The notes under the pieces: generated by a model
What the model was told of the DNA's origin: nothing
The model's input: only the letters and a program-made list of their open reading frames with translations
Databases searched by the model: none
NCBI GenBank assembly: GCA_009602725.1
Contig: WELB01000245.1
Coordinates: 26,089-60,388 of the forward strand
DNA: 34,300 nt
Direction: 5' to 3'
Source of the DNA: Spirogloea muscicola
Lineage: Eukaryota > Streptophyta > Zygnematophyceae > Spirogloeales > Spirogloeaceae
Shown: one piece after another, positions 22,601 through 31,807 of the stretch
Position numbering within the stretch: the stretch's first letter is position 1
Layout of the letters: each line of letters opens with the position of its first letter
Translations under genes and position numbers: made by a program

Positions 22601-25600
22601 CACTGCGGCAGATACTGTCTGGCGAGGAGCTCACCTTTGACTACAATTCTGTGACTGAGGTCTCTCACCGATACCTTTATTCATTTGCAACTGTGTAGAA
22701 GACCGAGGAGATCATAAACAATGGCAGTGCCTGTGAGTGATATTTATATTAGGTGCACATCCTCACTTGACACTATTTAACATTGCATAATTATTTTCAG
22801 CACCCATTCTGGCAAGAAGACTGTGTACCTCAGATGCAGCTCCTGCCCTTGTTGATCTGGGCAATTGCTGCTGTGCTGTGTGATGGGTCCCTTCCAGAGC
22901 CAGGAGGAGTACAAGCAGGCTGTGTGTTTGTGCGGCCACCGCCTCTGCAAGGGGAGCTACCTTAGCCTCAACAGCGCCACCACCTTCCAGCAGGTATTGC
23001 TTGTAGTCCTCTTTGGGATCAACATGCAGTCCTTCATCCTTGATTGCAGCAAACACAACTTTGAGTCCTTGATCTAAGAGTTGTGGACTTTTGCTTTTCT
23101 CTCCAAGGGCACAGGTGAAGTCAATTATGCACAGCTTGAGGAGGTTGAGAATGACAGGCAATCTTATTGCAATCTGGTAGCTGGTCTTACCAAATACCGA
23201 CCAAGTCATCCCCTTGACCATTTGTTCTGGATATATCTGTTTCTGTAGGTCATTAGCGAGCACCATGGGCTGCTGGACCGGCATTGCATGCTGCTTGAGG
23301 CCTGCAGCTCCAAGGAAGGCATCACAGCTGCTGAGCTTGAGCAGCTCGCCAAGAGCGGCTTTGGCAAATGCCTGCTTAATGACCTGCCAGACTGGGCCGT
23401 CAAGTATGCGGCGCGGCTGGTGCGTCCTTCAATAGCTTCATCTCGTTGAGTTACTGATTGCTCCGAAGTTTTTTCGCACTTTTCGGTCTACAACATGTTG
23501 TTACTTGTGCAGTCTTGATCTTGACTTGAAGCCCCAGAGACCATCTCTGGACAGTAACCCTTGCAAAACCCCTTGCATGAAATCAAGCATTATTCCTTAA
23601 GTGGTGCTTGTCCCTCATTCACTTGCACTGTTTCAGGTCGAGTTCATTGCGGAGGAGAGGAAGCTGCTGCCTGCGATTCTTTACAAGGAGGGGCGCAAGG
23701 GCCGTCGGCGGCCCATGCAGCGGTTGCAAGACGATGGGGAGGACTCTTTGGAGGCGGCGCAGGAGCAAGCCGAGGGCGTTTGGCTGTCGCGTCTTCAGAA
23801 CCTGGCCATCACGCTGGACAAGGTAATGCCATTTTGGCTGTATGAAGGCCAGTTTTAAGCGGCTAGTATGTGGCCTCATTGAAGCACATAGTGGCAGCTT
23901 GGGCCCTCCCTGCATGCGCCTTCCCAGTTGTTCTTATGTTTGGGTTGTTGACTTGGTTATTACCAAGTCGTTATACCAAATTCTAGATGTACCTAACAAC
24001 TTGCAAGTAGAAATACTACTGTGCAAGGAGTAGAGGTAGCACTCTTGGTTGTGGGGTTGTGTGAAGATTGTGTTGCCGACTGTCGCAATAAAAGAGGTTG
24101 TCTCAGGCATGGATTGCTGACTTACTGGTGCACGAGCTTTTGCAGGTCCGCTACTGCTTGAAGGTTTTGTACGGGGAAGCCAAGGAGGGCCTGCCGCCGC
24201 TGCGGATCCTCTCGCCCCGCGAGCTGATTCAGAAGCTCTGGACAGGTGACGGGTCGTCGGAGGCGTCGGTCGTGAACCAGATGCTGAAGTGCGTGGCACC
24301 GCACATGGAGAAGGCGGCCATGGCGCGCCTCTGGCAGGAGGTGAGGAGTCGCGACGGCGTGCCCGAGACAACGGCGGGCATGAGGCAGCTCCGTGTTAAC
24401 CTCCTCTGGTCAGTCATCCTTAATCATTACCTCCATATAATTGAGTGGTCATGCAGAAAGTGAAATCTGCTCCAGGGGGTTGTGATGATGATTTCAAGAG
24501 TAATAGAATCTTCATTGTTGTAATCAGGTTGCGAGACTACTTGCTGACGCTGGAGTCGTCAGCTGTGAGTCGCCACGATGCTGCTGCGGACCTGCTCCAC
24601 CTCTATGCGCATACTGAGACCTTCTTCACAACGCAGGTCAATCATCAGTTCTGTGTCGTCTGGACAAATTGCCTGCTCTGAATATGTTCTGCAGAGATAA
24701 ACCTAATATCAGACATGCATACTGAATTGATGCTTCTTCAAGTTGATTACTTTGAGTGTTGAGTACACACCAATTAGATAATTGGTGACAGAGGTAACGA
24801 GGAAGATGTACACTGATGGAGCTCCACTCTGCTTAAATCTCTCACTTTGTACGCCAATCTACACATCTTGGTTGTTGCCCCTAATTAAGACGCCATTCTG
24901 CTTGACAGGAGTACGACGCCTTCGACTCGCCGCCCCTTGTGATCCGCAAGGAGGACCTGGGGCTGCGAAGTGGCGGCGCGGCGGTGGACGGCGGCGATCG
25001 CGAGTGGAGCAAGACATACGACCGAGACCACATTCTCGGGCAGCTCGTCTACTGGTTCAAGCAGACGGTGGCGGACCCCGGGCACAGCCTTGCAGCCGCT
25101 CGCCGCGGCTGCCTCGTGCTGCCTGACCCCTCCTCCTGCTACTCCAGGAACCAGCAGCAGGCCGTCATGCGCGCCTACGGGCCTCAGCAGCGCAAGGAGA
25201 TGTTTGACAAGATGGTGAGGCCCACATCTCTCACACTCCAAACCCCGCTGACAGGAGCAGAGGGTCTTGCAGCTTGTGTTGCTCCAAAATCTGACCCCAC
25301 GTATTTATAAAGTCTTGTCAACAAGAAGTCACCCACATAGTATCCCTGTAGTATGTGATGTCAAGTGATACGATCATCACTCATTGGGCTTGCATTGACA
25401 CAGTAGCAACCTTTACATGATCCTGGAAGTTGGGCAACCCCGCTGATTGGTGGGTGGTCTACTGAAAGCTCTAGCCAGTCTGAATCTCTAGAAGCTCTTG
25501 TCTCAGCGAAGCTTTGGGATGTACTAAACCCATCTATCCAAAAGCAGAGCCCAGCTAGCTGCAAATAGAATTGCTGTAAGAACTGGGCACAGCTGCAACA

Positions 25601-25831
25601 TTTCTTTGTGATTACTGATCTCGCACTGTACTTTGCTGTGAACAGGAGAACAAGCCGCAGAAATATTGGCAGAAGGCCAATGACAAGTGGCTGTGGGACT
25701 ACCGCAACCGCCAGCTGTATGGCAGCCCGATGCTTGATGCTACGATGGCAGGGCGATCGCTCTGCGGCTCGGAGCTCATGACGTGGCTACGAGACCGGCC
25801 AGTTAAGTTTGTCGGCCCATATGACAGCTGA
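13665..25831 (+). CDS. ATXR3: ATXR3/SDG2-type histone H3K4 methyltransferase, 5' partial (21 exons seen)
   Basis: Exons: 13665-14851, 14972-15034, 15392-17104, 17419-18047, 18269-19056, 19206-19322, 19442-19718, 19998-20204, 20413-20511, 20912-21109, 21423-21698, 21942-22046, 22251-22351, 22560-22659, 22898-22993, 23249-23419, 23637-23822, 24146-24408, 24528-24636, 24909-25214, 25646-25831. Phases agree and give 2391 residues after the gap (Arabidopsis ATXR3 is about 2300). Domains, numbered after the gap: CCHC knuckles C8-C21 and C26-C39; GYF about 212-262 (GWFYNGRDGG, GPFPLVQLKRW); low-complexity region; F-box-like from about 1133 (LPSSALVQVLACL) and LRR-like (CPSISELDITGC); bromodomain-like about 1380-1495; the family block HNLLLDTMPS; SET about 1822-1975 with RLCHSCRPNC (1908-1917), LTFDYNSVTE and post-SET CLCGHRLC. 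The C-terminal domain (LGQLVYWFKQTVADP, YGSPMLDA) is typical of ATXR3. A nuclear chromatin role, global H3K4 trimethylation, is known for the Arabidopsis protein. Confidence 0.95.
19863..19878. repeat. (AG)8 microsatellite in a SET-gene intron
   Basis: Pure AG dinucleotide run inside the intron 19719-19997. Confidence 0.9.
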
Positions 25832-26826
25832 CTATAGGGTGTTAGAATGTGAAGAAAGGGTTGTGAGGAGTTGGTGTTATCCACGGCATGCGTTGCGTTT
25901 GTCATGGTAAAGGTAGCCTTAAGGTAATTAGCCAGATCATTAGCACACCATTAGTGTTTGCTTCTCCAGGCTGCCGGCTGTTAGCCTCCAGTAGCAGGTG
26001 CTGCCCATCTCCCAGCCGCCGAGCAGCCAAGGCCCAGCTAGATGGGGTCAGAAGGCGTCATAGGTCGACTGTGCGTCAGCGGGCTGGCAAGGGCTGTGCG
26101 CTCATATGTGAGTCAGTCCTTAGCCCTACGTGTGGGAGGCCGCCTAGCAGGCATGCATGTAGTGATACATATTGACTTGTTGAGCTTATCATTGACTCAG
26201 CAAGCAGTCAGTGGCCATTTGTGCCAATCGTTAGGGGCTTGCAAAACAGCTGTGGCATGGTCAGTCAATTTAAAATTGGGCAGTCAGTGCAAATGCCTGA
26301 GTGCCACTGTTTGAGACACTTGTGGAGCATCCGCTTGTGGGGGACAAAGCATTGAACCCTTAACCCTAAACCATAATCCTAAAGTTCATACCTGCACAAT
26401 CGTCGATGAATGTGCCATCTGTCGCAGGCTTAATGAGCACTCTTCAGTTGGGAGGTAGCAGTTGACGACTGCAGTGTCCAGGCCAAGCTGCACTAACTTG
26501 AATATGTACACATATTTCTTCTTTAGCCTTTATTTCTTCTGCAGCGTTTACCAAAGCAGCCAATAAGTGTTCTCGATTCTTCCCAACCCCACGATTGTTG
26601 CAAGAAGGCTAGAGCACTTTTCACCTCGGAATCAACCAGTGTGGAATCCAAGAAACGTAATTTCCGCTTCAAAGGAGTGAACACACATGATAGAATATGG
26701 AAGTGTTGGCTCTCTAAGGGCTGCCCTAAAACAGAGCATCTTGGTATAAGACTTGTGCTCTTTGACTTGAGTGCACGTCATCTCTTTTATGATCCACAAG
26801 TTGATCGATGGGAAAGACCTTATTGT
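25832..26826. other. Convergent intergenic region
   Basis: About 1 kb between the stop of the SET-domain gene and the stop of the - strand isomerase gene. Both 3' UTRs should be here. I see no supported gene and no TGTAA signal near either stop. Confidence 0.45.
26355..26383 (-). repeat. Degenerate telomere-like CCCTAAA units
   Basis: AACCCTTAACCCTAAACC followed by ATAATCCTAAA resembles three imperfect CCCTAAA units, the complement of the TTTAGGG telomere repeat. It is short and interrupted, so it is not a functional telomere. Confidence 0.45.
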
Positions 26827-29800
26827 CTAGTTCTCTGGTGTAGGCGGGGGCTCAATGCCTTTCAAATACTCGGCAAGCTCCATAATGGGTGTGCCAGCAC
26901 CGTCCTGGACAGCCACGAGCACCTTTGTCGCAACCCTGACGAAGAGCCCTGTATTCAGAACAGCCCTCACTGTGAGGCACTAGACCCCAGACCCTGCACG
27001 CTGATCTGATGTATTCTGATGTAAGAATAAGAGAGGCACTAATGTTAGAGTTTGGTGCTAGGCGTGCACTTACCATTGTCAACAACACCAGGAATGTTGT
27101 TGATTTCCTTCTCCACCTGTGCAGCATCTAAGATGCCATCCTGGAAGCTGGGAGCATCGACATGCCAAGAGACTACATTAGCAGATGCCAACAACTCTTA
27201 TGTCGTGTACTCGAAGCTGCATGTCTACAACTGCTGAGGGCAGCAGAAGCTGACGCAGTACCTGACATCCACGACCATGTTTCCAAGGTCTGTCATCACT
27301 GGGCCATCTTTCCTTAAGGCAGTCCGAATCTCAGGGGCTGGAGCAAGTGAGAACGGTCTAATGATTAAAATGTGTACAAGGTGTTGCTGTCATTCTGCGT
27401 GCAGCTAGTGCACTGATGATGTTTGCAAATTATAGCACACATTTGACACTGCAATCAAGGTAGTAACTTTACTGATAAATGCTAAGAGGCGGCATACCAT
27501 ATTAGTATTCCATAAGACTCAAATCATGTGGAGGTACTGCTGACAATCAAAATAACTCGACTTACCACCTCCAAGCTGGAGTAGGGACCTCATCACAGGA
27601 GAAATGGCAGGAGGCAACACTTCCACCTGATCAAAACACGTAGCAACTTTGTCAGGGCAAATATTATGAACACCAAGTGCAAGCCCAGCTCAATAGAACG
27701 GCTGGCAGTCAGGAAAAGCCAGACCCTCCTCTCACAAGATATCTGACAATCAGTTAGGCTGCTAAATAATAGACAATCTGCTCTGAGAGCAGCAAAATAC
27801 CAGCAATGTCTTTCACAAAGTTTACAGAATCAGTCTAGGCTCTTGACAATGAATATTTCTTAGCGATACATCTCTTGTGGATTAGATGTCCATTATTGAA
27901 AGCTTGAATAATAGCATGCACAGCTGAGAATGTAGGGAATTTGCACCGCGACAGGGAAGTTCACACCAAGCTTCTTGACCACCTTGGACTGGTCCACCAA
28001 GATGACACACTCCTTAGCTATCGTGTCAATAACCTGAGGTCCAAGATTGCTGGTATTAAGGTCTATTTCAAAAGCCTTAGCGGTGAAGAACAGCAAAAAT
28101 GTGCTGCAGGCGTGCGCGAGGGTGAGCAATTTTGCAAATATGATGTGCATCAATCCTTGCATAAAGGCATATTAAGCTCTTCATCACTGTCAATCAGTCA
28201 CGTATACCTTCTCCATAGTGTGAGCAGCACCTCCTCCCTGCACCAAGGCACATTGATATAGGTCTCAAACCACTGCTGCAGAAGTGCAGCATCCACAGCC
28301 TGGCTAACACTAGCTTGACTAGCTATGTTTGTGCGTAGGAGAAAGTCAAGCGTAGTCGTCCTGGGCAGATCACAGCACCTTAATAAGGTTCATATCAGCA
28401 TCTACTTCGTCGCATCCATCAAGGGCTATGTCAATATGGTTGACGTCATTGAGGTCCAACTGCACGTCATCACAGAAGCGTTCATGATAGCTGCTGCTTA
28501 TATTCATTAAAAAGCAATGCAGGAATGACTGACCAGCAGACACCACGCACATTTACCGGAGGCTCTCTAGGTCTTTGTAGACAGCAATGTGAATTTGCAG
28601 CCCTTTGGTGATACTCCACATTATACAGTGCGCCACAAGAGGTAGCCTTACCGTGGGAACACCAAATTGACGAGCAAGCACCTTTGCTTGATAGCTGGTA
28701 GCCACGCCTTTCACGTCCTTGAGCTGCAGATTGAGACCTCCAGTAATGTGAGTACTGGAAAATCTACATCAATGTGAAAACTTGGCAAGTCTAAAGTCTT
28801 CAGATTACCCTCTCTGCTTGACAGAACACTTGTATGCTGCTCTGTCTAAACCCCTATAGTTGGCCACTGTACAACTCCACCAACACAGCGTTCGTGCAAA
28901 TTGAGCCGGTGTGCTGCGTTCAACTCACCAGCTATCAGTCAAGTACGACTAAGACACCAAGCAAATTGGCAAATGCAAGCTTCATAGATACGTCTCGCAA
29001 GTCTGCATCAGAGATTTCATCCGTGCACAGTTGGACATCACCGCAGGAATCGCAGGCAAGCCTATGAGGGATCATCGAGAAGAAGAAGTAGCTAGCAGTA
29101 CCTTGCCAGAGGTTATCAGCTTCCCAAGCTCCTCAATTGCCATTGAAGACGTGCTCCCAGTTCCAAGACCAACAATGTTGCCGTTTTTGACGAGCTGGAC
29201 AGCCTTCTGAGCCACGGCGCGCTTCAGAGTGTCCTGCAGTGCTGGGTCAATGGCTGTGGAGGATTGCAGACAAGTACAACTAGGCATCATAAGTGTGGAC
29301 CTACCCTTGGCTGCCAAACTTCTCATGATCGGGCCGGTAAGTTCCCGGTATGGGGCATACAATGGCATAATGAAAACCCCTCTGAATAACCGTAATATTC
29401 AGATCAGCTAGCCAACCTGTCCTAGGCCTACGATTCAGTGTACTGTCTCGACAAAGACAACACTGATTAACACTATTCAACACTCTTGCTGCTAAAGAAT
29501 GTAATGGTGAGCTCTCCTCTTGCATTGTGACGAGGACTCCACGGAAGCTCTAATTGCCTACAGGTCCTGGACATGCTTCTACCAGAGCGGCTGCTAAGAA
29601 ACCAGGTGGAGGCCGTGCCAATTTGGTGCTGGTGTGCGTGCTGGCACCAACAGCATTGTGGAAAATGTAGAGGTCCAAGGACGACGAGAAGAGGCCGTGT
29701 TTACTGATCTGCTGCTTCTTTCAGCTCAAGGCAAGTGTGACGCACCATCGGTTGCTGGAGCTTCGGCAATGGCCATGACAGCAACACCTCTGCGTCCCGC

Positions 29801-29992
29801 CTTTCTGGACAACCGGCAACGGACGCTGGCAGCCTGGGAAGGAGACTGCAGCTGCAGCCCGGCAAAGCAGACGCGCCGACTCGGCTGCGAGATCGGCCCG
29901 GCGGCGCCGGCAGCGGCAGGCTTCGCCCGCTCCAGCTGCAGGCTGCCCGGCGAAGACGCGGCGGCCGCGGCCCGCGGGGNCGACTTCGTCTT

Positions 29993-30040
<48 letters not shown>
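26827..30040 (-). CDS. rpiA: Ribose-5-phosphate isomerase A, plastid-targeted, cyanobacterial type (10 exons, 5' end uncertain)
   Basis: Interconverts ribose-5-phosphate and ribulose-5-phosphate in the Calvin and pentose phosphate cycles. Exons on the - strand: (30040)-29746, 29253-29102, 28723-28652, 28459-28379, 28237-28208, 28033-27947, 27626-27566, 27337-27262, 27147-27074, 26948-26827. From the in-frame ATG at 29776 this gives 261 aa. Motifs: GLGTGSTSS (39-47), ALDGCDEVD (97-105, family GADEVD with A to C), KGGGAAHTMEK (112-122) with the catalytic Glu at 121, GPVMTDLGN, NNIPGVVDNGLF. Before that ATG the frame continues as a Ser/Arg/Ala-rich transit peptide with a cleavage-like region (SVRCRLSRKAGRRGVAV). 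It has no ATG and meets a TAG at 30041-30043 in front of the GCC tract. A single N at 29980 suggests an assembly frameshift, and the true start may be ATG 30074 in another frame (MDDEACSDQLL then poly-Ala). The sequence looks closer to cyanobacterial RpiA than to the usual plant isoforms. Confidence 0.95.

Positions 30041-30041
<1 letters not shown>
29994..30041. repeat. (GGC)n triplet repeat at the isomerase 5' end
   Basis: Pure GGC run of about 16 units, with a lone N 14 bases to its left (29980). It lies where the transit peptide of the isomerase should begin and probably explains the broken frame there. Confidence 0.95.
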
Positions 30042-30255
30042 TAGCAGTTGATCGGAGCAGGCCTCATCGTCCACTGGGTGTTAACACTTTCACAGATTAA
30101 AGCGAGAAGGAGCGCGGTGCGCATGAAATTGAAAGGGAGGCCAAGTCTAGCCTTACAAATGTCCGGTTAAGAGGGTAATTAGCTGGGTAATGGGGACACT
30201 AATATCCCCGAGTAAGCACATGCATATCTGACATGCTATGTACTGAGGCGCCAAA

Positions 30256-30304
30256 CCACCACCACGGAAGAAGGCCGAAAGGCGCTGAAAGACACTAACT
30301 GAGC
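30256..30304 (+). repeat. Dispersed repeat family, short piece
   Basis: CCACGGAAGAAGGCCGAAAG and GGCGCTGAAAG resemble the left end of copy A at 10096-10130 (CCAAGAAAAGGCCTAAAAGG, CGCTAAGCAG). Confidence 0.4.
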
Positions 30305-30587
30305 GAATTCCATTGAGGATAATTAATTGGACCTCTTCAGCAGCCGCATGTGAGGCGCGCGGAACATGGGCCGGCCAGCAGGCGCCGCCGTTTGCCCCCT
30401 TTTCAGAAGATCCGCCTCGTCTCGCCCACGCCCGAGGAGGGGGGGAGTGGGAGTTTTGAGCTGGCGTCCTCTCGTGCCGCCAGCTCAGCAGAGCTGCTAA
30501 GGGTCCTGCAGTAAAGAAGGTTACTTGGAAGAGCTACTCATTTTATAGTCCTTAGCACTCCGGCTCCTTCAGACCTTGTCCATTCCT

Positions 30588-30762
30588 TTGAGAGAAGTGG
30601 CTCTCCCAATGGGGGCAAGGGCTGTGAGAAGCCAGCCCGAAAAGAATTGACAAGGTTCGAAGGGGCCAAACTACGAGCTAAGCAGCGATTGCGGGGCCTG
30701 AAGAGGCTATGGCAGAACGGGGGAGGATGGACCATTCCTTTGGGCTGGCCTCTCCCAGCCAC
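30588..30762 (+). repeat. Dispersed repeat family, copy D (longest)
   Basis: Most complete copy. It begins GAGAGAAGTGGCTCTCCC, then GGGCAAGGGCTGTGAGAAGC, CAGCCCGAAAAGAATTGACA and AGGTTCGAAGGGGCC, then the 58-base segment shared with copy A (30677-30734), and ends in an inverted piece GGGCTGGCCTCTCCCAGCC. GGTTCGA at 30654-30660 matches the core of the tRNA B box (internal Pol III promoter), which raises a SINE-like origin as a hypothesis. Confidence 0.65.
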
Positions 30763-30899
30763 CAGTTAATCTGGCCGCGCTTGCTTCTTTTTATAGCCTT
30801 TCCAGAATTGCTGCAGAATCACCTACATCACCTTTATCGTCACCTGTATCACGCCGGTAGTTGTGAAATGGTGCAGGTAGATGGAAAGCGAGCGAACGA

Positions 30900-30962
30900 G
30901 AAGCAGCGCATCACAAGGGGGCCGAGAGCTGCGAGAAGCCAGCCCACAAGAGAATGCACTGA
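30900..30962 (+). repeat. Dispersed repeat family, partial copy
   Basis: GGGGGCCGAGAGCTGCGAGA followed by AGCCAGCCCACAAGAGAATG resembles the core of copies B and D (CTGTGAGA..CCAGCCC..AAAGAATG). Confidence 0.4.
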
Positions 30963-31048
30963 GGACTTTCTTTCACTGTCCTCGCAATCGTCGTCAGTTT
31001 CCCAGTAGAGATCAACTGCCCACCAGTCATTTAAAAGGCCTGCACGGC

Positions 31049-31151
31049 TCCTTCAGTGAGCCCCTTTCCCAGAAAGGAAACAGCTCTTCGATTTACGGCA
31101 ATGGCTGTGAGAGGGCAGCCCAAAGGAATGTACAAGGTCTAAAGGGCAAGA
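31049..31151 (+). repeat. Dispersed repeat family, copy E
   Basis: GGAAACAGCTCTTCG, GGCAATGGCTGTGAGAGGGC and AGCCCAAAGGAATGTACAAG match arm B at 10711-10792 in the same order and spacing, ending in AAAGGGC. Confidence 0.65.
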
Positions 31152-31807
31152 GCCGGATGGCACAAAAGCATTAGTCTCCAACACGTCAGGAAGTAGGCTG
31201 TCAACAACCTCCAGTCAGCATGTGCAAGTCAGTCCCGAGGAAGGGCTCGCACCCACGCTGTATGCTGGGCTGCTTTTCCAAAGATGTGCATGCGACATGT
31301 GACTCTGAGCTTTTCTTGTGTTTACAAAGGTCTCAGCGAGCACTTGAGCAAGCACTTGAGCATAACAGACCTAAACCTCAGCAAGGAACTGAAGCAGGGC
31401 ATGAAGTAACAATCAAGACACTGGAAGATTGAGCTCAGGAGTAAGCAGTGACTCAAGGCCCAGGGAGCATTCTAAGCTGAAATATGCCACCAGGTAGGAG
31501 GCAGCTGGACGCTTTTGCACATCCTGTGAGCCAAAACAATAGCAGTACAACAACAAGAGCCTTGCTTTCCATCCTTTGGATGGACAGTGTGGCTCTTTTC
31601 CACACGCACAGACTTGTCAAGCCATTTGAGGACACTTGAGCTGCCAATTTGGTGCTCCATGCTGCTAGATGGTGCCATAGACATCACAACGTGCTCACAA
31701 GTCTTAACCCTACGCCTTGCTCAGTTTCTACTCTGCCATTCTGGTGTGATACACCCCATACTCCTTTCTTCAGGACAGAATGGGCATGCAATGGCAACTG
31801 CGCCAGC

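Larger units (their letters stand above)
30042..31807. other. Intergenic region between two - strand genes, repeat-rich
   Basis: About 1.8 kb between the isomerase 5' end and the ATP synthase gamma stop. The right part should be the gamma 3' UTR (a TGTAA on the - strand lies at 31322-31326) and the left part the isomerase promoter. Most of the middle is made of pieces of the dispersed repeat family. I see no supported gene. Confidence 0.5.

Noticed and set aside
28560-28600. A possible extra isomerase exon (AG|ACCTAGAGAGCCTCCG|GTAAAT)
   Set aside because: It would add residues absent from the family or bring in a stop. Joining 28652 directly to 28459 gives FGVPTLDLNDVNHIDIALDG, the normal spacing.
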